A DNA stretch of 64,000 nt from Sphingorhabdus sp. SMR4y. GTDB taxonomy: Bacteria; Pseudomonadota; Alphaproteobacteria; Sphingomonadales; Sphingomonadaceae. Made by a program: the position numbers and the translations under genes. The stretch spans positions 1,466,001-1,530,000 of the forward strand of contig NZ_CP022336.1 in assembly GCF_002218195.1 (NCBI RefSeq), in the 5' to 3' direction. Position 1 is the first letter of the stretch, and each line of letters opens with the position of its first letter. Of this stretch, positions 1 through 8,587 are shown one piece after another. Below the pieces are notes generated by a model. That model saw only the letters and a program-made list of their open reading frames with translations. It made no database searches and was not told the DNA's origin.

Positions 1-1
1 T

Positions 2-100
2 AGCATTGTCGCAGAAACCATTCCGCTAGAGCAGATCAACGATGGTTTTGACAAAATGAAAAAAGGCGATGCGGCCCGGTCCGTGATTGTCTTTAACTAA
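2..100 (+). CDS. Zinc-dependent alcohol dehydrogenase, C-terminal end (partial)
   Basis: Only the last 32 codons lie in the window. The frame reads through to a TAA at 98-100 and ends in EQINDGFDKMKKGDAARSVI followed by VFN. A closing 'INDGF..MK.G...RSVI' segment is typical of class III and other medium-chain zinc alcohol dehydrogenases, where it forms the end of the catalytic domain. The next gene starts 15 bases later on the same strand, so this is probably the promoter-proximal part of a small catabolic operon with the phosphotransferase and the SDR. The family is inferred from the tail only. Confidence 0.6.
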   Translation, partial: SIVAETIPLEQINDGFDKMKKGDAARSVIVFN

Positions 101-115
101 CAAAGAGGGACTTCC

Positions 116-1177
116 ATGAATCCACAGGAAGATATGACCGGCACGATGGAAGTGCCTGAAAAGGACAAGCTCGATGAAGCCAGCCTGGCCCGCTGGATGG
201 AGGAAAATGTTGAAGGTTTTGCAGGCCCGCTGACTCTGACCAAGTTCAAGGGTGGCCAGTCCAACCCGACGTACAAGATCGACACGCCTGGCACATCCTA
301 CGTGCTGCGCAAGAAGCCGTTCGGCGAACTGCTGCCTTCGGCCCATGCCGTAGACAGGGAATTCCGGGTCATCGCGGGTCTCTATCCTGCCGGTTTCCCG
401 GTCGCAAAGCCTTATGGCCTGTGCGACGACGACAGCGTCATCGGCACGATGTTCTACGTCATGGGCATGGCCGACGGGCGGACCCTCTGGGACGGCACCC
501 TGCCTGACAGCAATCCCGCTGAACGCACGGCCATCTATCACGCGATGATCGACAATCTGGCCCTGCTGCACAGCTATGATCCGGCCGAACTGGGTCTGGA
601 GAAACATGGCAAGCCCGGCAATTATTGCGAACGCCAGATATCCCGCTGGACTCAACAATATCGCCTATCCGAGTTGCAGGAAATTCCGGAAATGGACAAG
701 CTGATCGAATGGCTGACCAAGACGATCCCGGAACAGAAAAGCTTCGGCATCGTCCATGGCGACTATCGACTCGACAATATGATCTTTGCGCATGACGAGC
801 CCAAGGTCATCGCCGTTCTCGACTGGGAGCTCTCGACTCTCGGTGATCCGATTGCCGATTTCGCTTACTGGCTGATGTCATATGAAATGGAGCCGGAAGG
901 CCGCAGCGGCATCAAGGGTGTCGACCTGAAAGCTCTGGGCATCCCCTCGCGTGAGGAAGCGATTACCCGCTATTGCGAAAAATCGGGTATCGCCGAGCTA
1001 CCCCCGATGGATTGGTATCTGGCCTATAATTTGTTCCGTCTTGCTGCTATTCTTCAGGGCATTCAGAAGCGGGTTGCCGATGGCACTGCCAATAGCGCCG
1101 TCGCTGCCGAAATGTCGGACCGGGTGACACCCCTGGCACAAGCAGGATGGGAAGTCGCAAAACGCGCAGGAGCGTAA
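116..1177 (+). CDS. Phosphotransferase family protein (APH / ACAD10-like)
   Basis: 353 residues. A kinase-like fold protein of the aminoglycoside phosphotransferase superfamily, in the branch related to the N-terminal domain of ACAD10. The Brenner-type catalytic motif HGDYRLDN is near residue 213 and the metal-binding segment [11 protein letters not shown] near residue 238. The N-terminal GGQSNPTY segment is the nucleotide loop. The ATG at 116 follows an AGAGGGA ribosome site. In this branch such genes usually sit with acyl-CoA dehydrogenases and SDRs in lipid or aromatic catabolism, which agrees with the adjacent SDR that starts one base after its stop. The substrate is unknown; real antibiotic phosphorylation is unlikely. 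Confidence 0.8.
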   Translation: MNPQEDMTGTMEVPEKDKLDEASLARWMEENVEGFAGPLTLTKFKGGQSNPTYKIDTPGTSYVLRKKPFGELLPSAHAVDREFRVIAGLYPAGFPVAKPYGLCDDDSVIGTMFYVMGMADGRTLWDGTLPDSNPAERTAIYHAMIDNLALLHSYDPAELGLEKHGKPGNYCERQISRWTQQYRLSELQEIPEMDKLIEWLTKTIPEQKSFGIVHGDYRLDNMIFAHDEPKVIAVLDWELSTLGDPIADFAYWLMSYEMEPEGRSGIKGVDLKALGIPSREEAITRYCEKSGIAELPPMDWYLAYNLFRLAAILQGIQKRVADGTANSAVAAEMSDRVTPLAQAGWEVAKRAGA

Positions 1178-1178
1178 C

Positions 1179-1970
1179 ATGGATCTCAAGGACAAAGTCG
1201 CCATCATCACCGGCGCGGGCAGCGGGATTGGCCGCGCTGCAGCCCTGCTCTTTGCCGAGCATGGTGCGAAGGTCATTGCCAGCGATGTCACCGATGCGGT
1301 CGAGGACACTGCCAAAGGCTCCGAGGGCAATATCATCGCGATCAAGGCGGATGCCGGATCCGAAGGCGATGTCGAGATGCTCGTGGAGGCGGCGGAGCAA
1401 CGTTTTGGCGATCTCCACGTCTTTTTCGCCAATGCCGGTATAGGCGGCGGCTTTGAAGGCATTTTCGACAGCAGTGTCGCCGAATGGCAGGAAGTCTTGC
1501 GGGTCAATCTGATCGGGCCGTTTCTGGCCTGCAAATATGCCGGCAAGGTGATTGCGGAAAGCAAGCATGGCGGGTCTATCATCTGTACCGCCAGCGTAGC
1601 CGGAATCCGTTCCGGCGCGGGCGGCCCGGCCTATTCGGCGTCCAAGGCCGGTGTCATCAATCTGGTGAAAGTTGCAGCCCAGCAATTTGCTACATCCAAT
1701 GTCCGCTGCAACGCGATCTGTCCCGGGATCACCGAAACCGGCATGACCCAGTTCATCTACGACAAGGCCCGCGAAAAGGGCAAGGAAGACCGGCTCGGCT
1801 ACCTCAATCCGCTGCGCCGCGGGGCCGCCCCTTCAGAGATGGCGGAAGTGGCGCTTTTTCTGGCTTCCGACCGCTCATCCTATGTCAACGGACAGGCGAT
1901 CGCGGTCGACGGCGGCCTGAGCGCATCGCACCCGGTCACCCGTCAGGAATTCGGCAGAACCGCGGGCTAG
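1179..1970 (+). CDS. Short-chain dehydrogenase/reductase (SDR)
   Basis: 263 residues, classical SDR length. The NAD(P)-binding TGAGSGIG motif is at residues 11-18, NAG near 86, and the catalytic YSASK near 152 with an upstream serine in ICTASVAG. The C-terminal '[13 protein letters not shown]' segment is typical of FabG-like members. It follows the phosphotransferase almost without a gap, so the two are probably co-transcribed. The substrate is not predictable; a hydroxyacyl or alcohol substrate fits the upstream alcohol dehydrogenase. Confidence 0.88.
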   Translation: MDLKDKVAIITGAGSGIGRAAALLFAEHGAKVIASDVTDAVEDTAKGSEGNIIAIKADAGSEGDVEMLVEAAEQRFGDLHVFFANAGIGGGFEGIFDSSVAEWQEVLRVNLIGPFLACKYAGKVIAESKHGGSIICTASVAGIRSGAGGPAYSASKAGVINLVKVAAQQFATSNVRCNAICPGITETGMTQFIYDKAREKGKEDRLGYLNPLRRGAAPSEMAEVALFLASDRSSYVNGQAIAVDGGLSASHPVTRQEFGRTAG

Positions 1971-1979
1971 GCTTGGCTT

Positions 1980-2606
1980 CTAATTGGCGAAGGCCAGATC
2001 GCCATTGCCCAGTTGCACGAAATCGACACGACCTTGACTGGCACCGCACAGAAATGTGCGCTGGTTGCTGTTGGTCAATAGGCCTTCGACGCGCCAGCCG
2101 GCACCATCACGCGACACGGACTGTATGTCGGAAACACGCGCATCGCGGCCAGCCTGCCGTTCCGCCGCGTCGGAACAGCTATTTATCGCCATGTCCATGT
2201 CGCCGGTGCTGCTGTCATATCTACTGTCGGAGCGCCGGTCGTCGTAGCGCGGAGTGTCGTCGCGATAGTCACGATCCTCGTAACGCCGGTCACGATTGTT
2301 CTTCGAGGCTGCGCTGGCAATAGCGGCAATTCCGCCAATCACCAATATGCCGGCCAGGACGTCACCACCGTCGATCCCGCCACGATGGTGCCGATGTCCG
2401 CGATACCCTCGATAGCCCCGGTACCCGCGATAGTTCCGCCAACCCCTGGCCGTCTCATTTTCCGCGCTCCAGCCGAGCGCGCTCATATCGATCGGCGTTG
2501 CAGGGGCAACCCCGCTGTGCATCGGTGCAGCCATGGCTGGCGCAAATCCGGTAAAAATCAATGCAGTGGAAGCTGCAATGGCAGAAAATCTGGTCATCTT
2601 GGTCAT
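1980..2606 (-). CDS. Exported glycine-zipper protein, paralogue A
   Basis: 208 residues, not a family I can name. It has a Sec signal peptide ending at AMA-AP near residue 27, a run of YRG repeats ending in HRHHRGG, then a glycine-zipper or membrane-like segment (GGDVLAGILVIGGIAAIASA), an Asp/Arg/Tyr-rich linker, and a compact C-terminal domain with two cysteines (NSCSDAAERQ and TFLCGAS) that may form a disulfide. The next gene upstream on the same strand has the same order of parts and similar sequence, so the two are tandem duplicates. A cell-envelope location is inferred. It converges with the SDR gene, whose stop is 10 bases away. Confidence 0.7.
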   Translation of the reverse strand: MTKMTRFSAIAASTALIFTGFAPAMAAPMHSGVAPATPIDMSALGWSAENETARGWRNYRGYRGYRGYRGHRHHRGGIDGGDVLAGILVIGGIAAIASAASKNNRDRRYEDRDYRDDTPRYDDRRSDSRYDSSTGDMDMAINSCSDAAERQAGRDARVSDIQSVSRDGAGWRVEGLLTNSNQRTFLCGASQGRVDFVQLGNGDLAFAN

Positions 2607-2725
2607 GTCATCACCCCGTATTATGCAAATCTCGCACCCGGAGACCTGCCCTCACATCATGTATAGATGGCCCAGCCTGTCACCAGGCTGAACCATCATT
2701 TCCTGTTTAAAGATACGCTCGGTGC

Positions 2726-3247
2726 CTAGCGACGGGCATATTTGAGCCCGCTATACTGCACATCGCTCACCCGGTTACCCTCGATATAGCAAGTGAACTT
2801 GCCTTTATCGGTGTAGCGGTTCCGCTGATACCGGCCCCGATTCTGCTCGACCAGGATCTTGCCCTTGACCCGGTAGCCATAGCGGGTGCGGTCGACATCG
2901 CGGATATCGGTTACCGATGCCCGGCCGCGATAGGTCGCGCCATTTTCAGCCGCGCGAACACAGCGGTTCACGGCCTGGCGCTCGTTGATGTGCCGATAGC
3001 GATTGTTGGCATATCGGTCATTGCCATAGCGGTCCCCACGGTAATCCGTATCATGATAGCGACGATCCTTGTTGCTCGAACTCGCAATCGCGGCGATCGC
3101 GCCGATAATCGCTACACCGGCGATAACCTCGCCAGCGCTGGGTCCGCCGCTGCGGCCATCCTTGGCCATTGCGGGGGTAGCAGAAACGGCCATTGCAGCA
3201 GCAGCAGCGGTTCCGACAAGAGCTTTGTTTAACTTGTTCATGTCCAC
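2726..3247 (-). CDS. Exported glycine-zipper protein, paralogue B
   Basis: 173 residues. Signal peptide with cleavage after ATPAMA near residue 28, then a hydrophobic glycine-zipper stretch (AGEVIAGVAIIGAIAAIASS), a Tyr/Arg/Asp-rich linker (RYHDTDYRGDRYGNDRYANN) and a C-terminal domain with VNRCVRAAENGA and KFTCYIEG, matching the cysteine positions of paralogue A. Function unknown; a structural or stress-related envelope protein is a guess. A near-perfect inverted repeat about 95 bases upstream of its start may be its operator. Confidence 0.7.
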   Translation of the reverse strand: MDMNKLNKALVGTAAAAAMAVSATPAMAKDGRSGGPSAGEVIAGVAIIGAIAAIASSSNKDRRYHDTDYRGDRYGNDRYANNRYRHINERQAVNRCVRAAENGATYRGRASVTDIRDVDRTRYGYRVKGKILVEQNRGRYQRNRYTDKGKFTCYIEGNRVSDVQYSGLKYARR

Positions 3248-3341
3248 TTTCCTTTCACACTGCCCGAAACCTTTTCCCGAGCTTGCAAAGCCCTTATAGG
3301 GGGATCGTACTGAGTGAAGGCTGAACTGGCCTGACAGTAGA

Positions 3342-3371
3342 TGTTCATATTAAACGCAGTTTATATGAACA
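3342..3371. promoter_or_regulatory. Long inverted repeat, candidate operator
   Basis: Arms TGTTCATATTAAAC (3342-3355) and GTTTATATGAACA (3359-3371) are reverse complements except for one missing base, with a three-base centre. The AT-rich repeat lies in the 228-base spacer between the exported protein at 3247 and the prolyl oligopeptidase. It could be a repressor or activator site, or a hairpin. There is no T run to make it a standard terminator. Confidence 0.4.
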
Positions 3372-3474
3372 ATATCGCGATATCGGCCTGAGAAACGCCT
3401 CTTTTCCGTCAACAGAAGCCCGGCCTGGAAGCGGGGGATCCTTTACAAGGCGTGATCATCCGGGCCGGAGCGGT

Positions 3475-5628
3475 TTATTGCCCCAGATCGAGCCCGATAG
3501 CATCCGCCAGAAAAGCGTATATATCCGAATATTCCTCGATCAGCTTGTCGGTCGGCTTGCCGCTGCCGTGGCCGGCACGGCTTTCGATGCGGATCAGATG
3601 CGGCGCCTCGCCGGTGTCGAGAGCCTGCAAGCGCGCGATATATTTGAAACTATGCCCGGGAACGACGCGGTCGTCGGTGTCGGCGGTTGAAACCATCAGC
3701 GCCGGATAATCGGTCCCGTTCCGGATGTTATGATAGGGCGAGTAGCCGAGCAATGTTCTGAAGTCCTGCTCCTTGTCCGGATAGCCATAATCATCGACCC
3801 AATAGCGTCCGGCGGTAAACCTGTCGAAGCGGAGCATATCCATGACGCCGACCGCAGCATGACCGGCGGTGAACAGATCGGGCCGCTGGTTCACGACAGC
3901 TCCAACCAGCAATCCGCCATTGGAACGCCCTTCAATCGCGAGACCGTCTTCCGGCGCGATGCCTTCCGCAATCAGATATTCGCCCGCAGCAATAAAATCG
4001 TCGAATACATTCTGCTTGTTCTGCAAGCGACCGCCATCGTGCCATTCCTTGCCATATTCGCCGCCGCCACGAAGATTGGCCGAGGCAAATACGCCGCCCG
4101 CCTTGATCCAGGCCATCCAGGCCGGCTTATACTGCGGCAGCACCGAGATATTGAAGCCGCCATAGCCATACAGCAGTGTCGGCGCGCCCTGCGAGAGATC
4201 CTGGTCTTTCATGTGCACAAGGAACATCGGGATTTTCGTCCCGTCCTTGCTCTCGTAGAAGCGCTGTGTGACTGCAACCGCCTCGGGATCAAATGGCAGC
4301 GATGGCTCGGCCCAGATGGTTGGCGCTGCTTCCGGCTCATAGCGGAAAACCGTGGTTGGCCGATTGAAGCTTCCGAAACTGAAGAAACCTTTATCGCCCT
4401 TCATTGATCCACTGAGACTGTCCACCTGCCCCGGCCCGGGCAGATCAAGCGTGCCGAGTGCCTGGCCCGCAAGATCGAAAGTGGCAAGCTGGCTCTTGGC
4501 GTCGACAAGATAGCTGATCACCAGCCGGTCGCCGACGATCATTGCCCCGTCGATAACCGCATCGCTTTCCGGAACAAGCTGGGTAAATTCAGGCTGATCC
4601 CCGCCCAGATCAACTTTTACCACGCGCAGTCGCGGAGCATCCTTGTTGGTCATGAAATAGAGTGTGTTGCCGGCTCCGTCTATCAACCGCCAGTTATAAT
4701 CAAAGCCGCTGACCAGCTTGCGCGTCTCCAGTTCCGGCGCATCGACCTTGATTAGCGTGATTTCATAGCGGTCATCAGTGCCGGAGGATGAGGTGATTAC
4801 CACCCACTCCTTGTCCGATGTCAGCTCTGCAAAATGATTGAGTTCCGGCTGATCAGGCGTTGCGAAGACCTTCACATCTTTGGCCTGCTCCGAGCCTATG
4901 CGATGCAAATAGACCGCGTGATTCTCGTTCAGCGACTGAAACGCCTCGCCTTCATCGGGTTCCGGAAAACGGGAATAGAGAAAACCGACATTGTCGGGCA
5001 TCCATGACAGATCGGTGAACTTGGCCCATTCGACCGTGTCTGCCATAACCTCGCCCGTCGCCACATCCAGAACCTTCACAGTCCGCCAGTCAGAGCCACC
5101 ATCCTGTATTGCATAAGCAAGCAGACTGCCGTCACCGGACGGTTTCCAGCCAGCCAGGGCGGTGGCGCCATCGTCCGACCAATTTGCCGGGTCAATCAGC
5201 ACCCGTTCCTCACCCGTGGCGCCGTCGCGGACATAGAGGATCGCCTGATTCTGGCCGCCGCTCTTGCGCTCGTAGAAATAGCGGCCGCCCGCTTCAACCG
5301 GAGTGCCCAGATCGTCATAATCAAATAGCGCTTCCATTGACTGGGCAAGAACGAAGCGGCCATCCAACTGTTTCAGATAGGCGTCGGTGACGTGATTTTG
5401 CGCCTTCACCCAGGCGGCGACCTCGGCATCCTCGCGGACATCATTTTCGAGCCACCGGTAGGGATCGGAAATATACTCGCCAAATTGCTCTTCGACGACA
5501 TCAACACTTCTGGTCTCGGGATAAGTCAGCGGGATTTCCTTGTTTTCTTGCTGGGCGGCCAGCGCGGGGGAAGTTGCGGCCAATCCCATGGCCAATGTCA
5601 CAATTGCCAAACTCAAACTACGCATCAT
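3475..5628 (-). CDS. Secreted prolyl oligopeptidase (peptidase S9A)
   Basis: 717 residues, the usual length for the S9A family, which cleaves after proline in short peptides. A signal peptide (cleavage near AALAA, about residue 25) sends it to the periplasm. The beta-propeller occupies roughly residues 75-420 and the alpha/beta-hydrolase domain the rest. Catalytic serine in EGRSNGGLL near 568, Asp in DTDDRVVPGHSF near 651, and His in RAGHGSGKP near 685. It begins just after the terminator of rplQ, so it should have its own promoter or depend on read-through from the ribosomal operon. Confidence 0.93.
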   Translation of the reverse strand: MMRSLSLAIVTLAMGLAATSPALAAQQENKEIPLTYPETRSVDVVEEQFGEYISDPYRWLENDVREDAEVAAWVKAQNHVTDAYLKQLDGRFVLAQSMEALFDYDDLGTPVEAGGRYFYERKSGGQNQAILYVRDGATGEERVLIDPANWSDDGATALAGWKPSGDGSLLAYAIQDGGSDWRTVKVLDVATGEVMADTVEWAKFTDLSWMPDNVGFLYSRFPEPDEGEAFQSLNENHAVYLHRIGSEQAKDVKVFATPDQPELNHFAELTSDKEWVVITSSSGTDDRYEITLIKVDAPELETRKLVSGFDYNWRLIDGAGNTLYFMTNKDAPRLRVVKVDLGGDQPEFTQLVPESDAVIDGAMIVGDRLVISYLVDAKSQLATFDLAGQALGTLDLPGPGQVDSLSGSMKGDKGFFSFGSFNRPTTVFRYEPEAAPTIWAEPSLPFDPEAVAVTQRFYESKDGTKIPMFLVHMKDQDLSQGAPTLLYGYGGFNISVLPQYKPAWMAWIKAGGVFASANLRGGGEYGKEWHDGGRLQNKQNVFDDFIAAGEYLIAEGIAPEDGLAIEGRSNGGLLVGAVVNQRPDLFTAGHAAVGVMDMLRFDRFTAGRYWVDDYGYPDKEQDFRTLLGYSPYHNIRNGTDYPALMVSTADTDDRVVPGHSFKYIARLQALDTGEAPHLIRIESRAGHGSGKPTDKLIEEYSDIYAFLADAIGLDLGQ

Positions 5629-5634
5629 TACCCC

Positions 5635-5676
5635 GGTAAAAAGAAAGAGGCCGCGAGCTTATCGCTCACGGCCTCT
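5635..5676 (-). terminator. Terminator of the alpha operon after rplQ
   Basis: A 13-base stem (5646-5658 with 5664-5676, one mismatch) and 5-base loop, followed on the minus strand by a T-rich run (TTTCTTTTT). It lies between the rplQ stop and the prolyl oligopeptidase start, so it should end the rpsM-rpsK-rpoA-rplQ transcript. Confidence 0.75.
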
Positions 5677-5710
5677 CATATCAATTGAAACTGTATCCTG
5701 GATGAAGGAC

Positions 5711-6133
5711 TTAGGCGTCTTCGTATTCATCCTGTGCGCTCTGGTCCGGACCGCTGTCCTGACCCTTCGCGTCCACATCACGGTCAACCAGCTCGATCAC
5801 GGCCATTGCAGCAGCGTCCGAAGCGCGGAAACCGGCGCGAACGATCCGGGTGTAACCGCCGCTGCGATCGGCGTAACGATCAGCAAGCACATCAAAAAGC
5901 TTCTTTTCCTGCGTTTCGTCCATCAGACGCGCATGCGCAAGACGACGGTTGGACAGGCCACCGCGTTTGCCGAGCGTGATCAGTTTTTCAACATAGGGAC
6001 GCAATTCTTTGGCCTTTGGCAGAGTCGTCATGATCTGCTCATGCTTGATCAGTGCAGCCGCAAGGTTCTTCAGCAGAGCCTGACGGTGAGCACCGGTCCG
6101 CTGCATACGGCGGCCCTTCATTCTATGACGCAT
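5711..6133 (-). CDS. rplQ: 50S ribosomal protein L17
   Basis: 140 residues. L17 sits at the exit side of the large subunit. The N-terminal [20 protein letters not shown] segment is the family signature. The C-terminal tail (about residues 118-140) is acidic and longer than in short homologues. It is the last gene of the alpha operon, separated from rpoA by a 180-base spacer with a REP-like hairpin instead of the usual short gap. Confidence 0.97.
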   Translation of the reverse strand: MRHRMKGRRMQRTGAHRQALLKNLAAALIKHEQIMTTLPKAKELRPYVEKLITLGKRGGLSNRRLAHARLMDETQEKKLFDVLADRYADRSGGYTRIVRAGFRASDAAAMAVIELVDRDVDAKGQDSGPDQSAQDEYEDA

Positions 6134-6221
6134 GGTTATTTCCTTCGTTCGTTAAGGGGCCGTATGAGGTACCCCGCAGCAGGTTGACTTATGGAGCAAC
6201 CCATCACCCATTTCCGATAGT

Positions 6222-6298
6222 CCTGAGCCTGTCGAACCGGAGGTCAGCGAAGCTAACGACGCTTTTCGTCCGATAGGCGTGGTTCGACACGCTCACCA
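6222..6298. repeat. REP-like inverted pair in the rpoA-rplQ spacer
   Basis: CCTGAGCCTGTCGAACC (6222-6238) and GGTTCGACACGCTCACC (6281-6297) are nearly reverse complementary, flanking about 42 bases. The CTGAGC-TGTCGAA core recurs in the rpsG-fusA spacer. Extragenic repeats with this core are common in sphingomonads (family knowledge). It can fold into a large hairpin in the transcript between rpoA and rplQ. Confidence 0.6.
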
Positions 6299-6313
6299 CT
6301 AACGATAATTCAT

Positions 6314-7372
6314 TTACCCGAGCAGTTCCTGTTCGAGCTTCTTGGCCATTTCCTCGATATTTTCAGGCGGCCATCCGGGGATGTCCATGCCGAGACGCAG
6401 ACCCATGCTGGACAGCACTTCCTTGATTTCGTTCAAGGATTTGCGGCCAAAGTTCGGGGTGCGCAGCATTTCCGCTTCGGTCTTCTGCACGAGATCGCCA
6501 ATATAGATGATATTGTCGTTCTTGAGGCAGTTGGCGGAACGAACGCTGAGCTCCAGCTCGTCGACCTTCTTGAGAAGATAGCGGTTGAGCTGGTTGGCGT
6601 CGCTTTCTGCCTGGCTCTGCTGGGCGGCCATGCCGATCGGCGAGGACACCTGCTCCAGAGCTTCTTCGAAATGCACGAAAAGCTGCAGCTGGTCCTGCAG
6701 AATGCGGGCAGCGTAGGCGATCGCATCTTCAGGGGTAACCGTGCCATCGGTTTCGATGGTGAGGTTCAGCTTGTCAAAGTCCAGCTCCTGGCCAACACGG
6801 GCATTATCGACCTTGTAGGACACCTGACGGATCGGCGAGTAGAGCGAATCAATCGGGATCAGGCCAATGGGCGCATCGGCTGGACGATTGGCGACAGCTG
6901 GAACATAGCCCTTGCCGACATTGACGGTCAGCTCCATGTTCAGCGACGCGCCTTCGTCGAGATGACAGATCACCATTTCGGGGTTCATGATTTCAATGTC
7001 GCCGGACACAGCGATGTCGCCTGCCTTGACTTCAGCAGGACCGGTAGCGGAAAGCTGCAGTCGTTTTGCATCTTCGCTTTCCATTTTCAGCGCGATCTGC
7101 TTGACGTTGAGAACGATGTCGGTCACATCTTCACGCACACCCGGCAGCGAGGAAAACTCGTGCAGGGCGTTTTCGATCTTGATCGAGGTAACTGCCGCAC
7201 CCTGAAGCGAGGACAGAAGGACGCGACGCAGCGCGTTGCCCATGGTCAGGCCAAAACCGCGTTCCAGAGGTTCAGCGATAAACGTCGCCTTGCGCTTCGG
7301 GTCTCCGCCGGGTTTGATGTCGAGGACGTTGGGCTTCTTCAGTTCTTGCCAGTTCTTCATATTGACAGTCAT
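6314..7372 (-). CDS. rpoA: RNA polymerase alpha subunit
   Basis: 352 residues, slightly longer than the 329 of E. coli. The N-terminal dimerisation domain spans about 1-240 (signature [20 protein letters not shown]), followed by a linker and the C-terminal DNA- and activator-binding domain from about 265 ([16 protein letters not shown], then [12 protein letters not shown]). The start [15 protein letters not shown] is typical of sphingomonads. A terminator-like hairpin lies in the 104-base spacer from rpsK, which could reduce rpoA expression relative to the ribosomal proteins. Confidence 0.98.
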   Translation of the reverse strand: MTVNMKNWQELKKPNVLDIKPGGDPKRKATFIAEPLERGFGLTMGNALRRVLLSSLQGAAVTSIKIENALHEFSSLPGVREDVTDIVLNVKQIALKMESEDAKRLQLSATGPAEVKAGDIAVSGDIEIMNPEMVICHLDEGASLNMELTVNVGKGYVPAVANRPADAPIGLIPIDSLYSPIRQVSYKVDNARVGQELDFDKLNLTIETDGTVTPEDAIAYAARILQDQLQLFVHFEEALEQVSSPIGMAAQQSQAESDANQLNRYLLKKVDELELSVRSANCLKNDNIIYIGDLVQKTEAEMLRTPNFGRKSLNEIKEVLSSMGLRLGMDIPGWPPENIEEMAKKLEQELLG

Positions 7373-7428
7373 GGACTTCCCCTAGTGGTTCAAAGAGCGA
7401 GTGTGGACGTCATTACCGCTCTGAATTT

Positions 7429-7449
7429 AAAAAAGTGGGACCGGCCCAC
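7429..7449 (-). terminator. Terminator-like hairpin between rpsK and rpoA
   Basis: On the minus strand GTGGG-CCGGT-CCCAC is followed directly by six T residues (7434-7429). The stem is short but GC-only except for one pair, and the U tract is well placed. Within an operon this would be a partial terminator that lowers rpoA and rplQ transcription. Confidence 0.45.
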
Positions 7450-7476
7450 CGGCCTGCCCCAGAAACGCAAGCGGTT

Positions 7477-7866
7477 TTAGACGCGGCGCCGTTTCGATGG
7501 GCGAACACCATTATGCGGGATCGGCGTAACGTCACGGATCGAGGTGATCGTGAAGCCAACAGCCTGAAGAGCGCGAAGAGCAGATTCACGGCCGGAGCCA
7601 GGACCTTTCACTTCGACTTCCAGAGTCCGCACACCGTGATCGGCGGCCTTCTTGCCAGCGTCTTCCGCTGCAACCTGAGCGGCATAGGGTGTCGACTTGC
7701 GAGAGCCCTTGAAGCCCATCATGCCTGCCGAGGACCAGCTTATAGCATTGCCCTGGGCATCGGTGATGGTGACCATCGTGTTGTTGAAAGTGGCGTTGAC
7801 GTGCGCTACGCCTGCCGAAATATTTTTGCGCGCACTTTTCTTTAAGCGCTGCGGTTCGCGTGCCAT
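7477..7866 (-). CDS. rpsK: 30S ribosomal protein S11
   Basis: 129 residues, normal length. Platform protein of the small subunit near the mRNA exit. Family features visible: [20 protein letters not shown] near residue 22, and the basic C-terminus ending [13 protein letters not shown]. It lies 50 bases after rpsM. Confidence 0.98.
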   Translation of the reverse strand: MAREPQRLKKSARKNISAGVAHVNATFNNTMVTITDAQGNAISWSSAGMMGFKGSRKSTPYAAQVAAEDAGKKAADHGVRTLEVEVKGPGSGRESALRALQAVGFTITSIRDVTPIPHNGVRPSKRRRV

Positions 7867-7916
7867 GTGATCAATTCCTACCTAATATCTTGAAGATACT
7901 TGCCAGAAGACAAGTC

Positions 7917-8285
7917 TTATTTCTTTTTGCCAGCAATCGCCTTGGGCTTGCCTTTACGGGTGCGCGCATTGGTATGCGTACGCTGACCGCGAACAGGAAG
8001 ACCTTTACGGTGACGCAGGCCGCGATAGCAGGCCAGATCCATCAAACGCTTGATGTTCATTGCAACTTCACGACGCAGATCGCCTTCAACCGTATGCTCG
8101 GCGTCGATCGTTTCGCGAATGTGCAAAATTTCCTGATCGGTGAGGTCCTGAACCCGGCGGGTCGGATCAATCTTCAATTTTTCAACAATTTCAGCCGCAG
8201 CCGTGCGTCCGATACCGTGAATGTAGGTAAGCGCAATGATTACGCGCTTGTTAGTGGGGATATTTACCCCAGCAATACGTGCCAA
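7917..8285 (-). CDS. rpsM: 30S ribosomal protein S13
   Basis: 122 residues. Head protein that contacts tRNA and L5. [20 protein letters not shown] at the start and the [20 protein letters not shown] segment near residue 90 identify it. In most bacteria it follows adk or rpmJ in one transcript; here about 5 kb of other genes separate it from adk, and a strong promoter lies about 140 bases upstream of its start. Confidence 0.98.
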   Translation of the reverse strand: MARIAGVNIPTNKRVIIALTYIHGIGRTAAAEIVEKLKIDPTRRVQDLTDQEILHIRETIDAEHTVEGDLRREVAMNIKRLMDLACYRGLRHRKGLPVRGQRTHTNARTRKGKPKAIAGKKK

Positions 8286-8587
8286 TATATTTCTCCATGC
8301 TCCACAGGGACCGATTCGCCGGGACCTATCTCATAGCCAAGTCGTTAAAAACACACCCAAAACGCACAAAACCAGCGGACGCACGAAGGGCGCTGCCGGT
8401 TGTGTTGGATTTCGAATACAGTCCAAATAGGGAGAGTCGCTGTCGCTGTCAACAATGGAATGGTCGGAAAACCAGCTGGTTCCTGCCTGCCTGAAGCGAT
8501 GACCCGTCTAGCCCAAAATACGTCCGGGGCAAATATACGATAGCCGCTTTCAGATATACCGATGGATATATCCGCCAGCTGGTGCGC
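8286..8587. other. Divergent spacer between rpsM and the M14 gene
   Basis: 302 bases without a gene. It contains the rpsM promoter (listed separately) and a leader of about 130 bases with a possible CCGGCAGCG/CGCTGG hairpin. I see no clear promoter for the plus-strand aspartoacylase-like gene. Confidence 0.6.
8424..8452 (-). promoter_or_regulatory. Sigma-70 type promoter for rpsM-rpsK-rpoA-rplQ
   Basis: On the minus strand TTGACA (8452-8447), a 17-base spacer, then TATTTG (8429-8424). A perfect -35 box and optimal spacing, with transcription predicted to start near 8417. This lets the alpha operon be transcribed independently of the genes now lying between it and adk. Confidence 0.7.

Noticed and set aside
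116..1177. Aminoglycoside resistance gene
   Set aside because: The kinase motifs are shared by the whole superfamily; the context with alcohol dehydrogenase and SDR fits the ACAD10-like metabolic branch.
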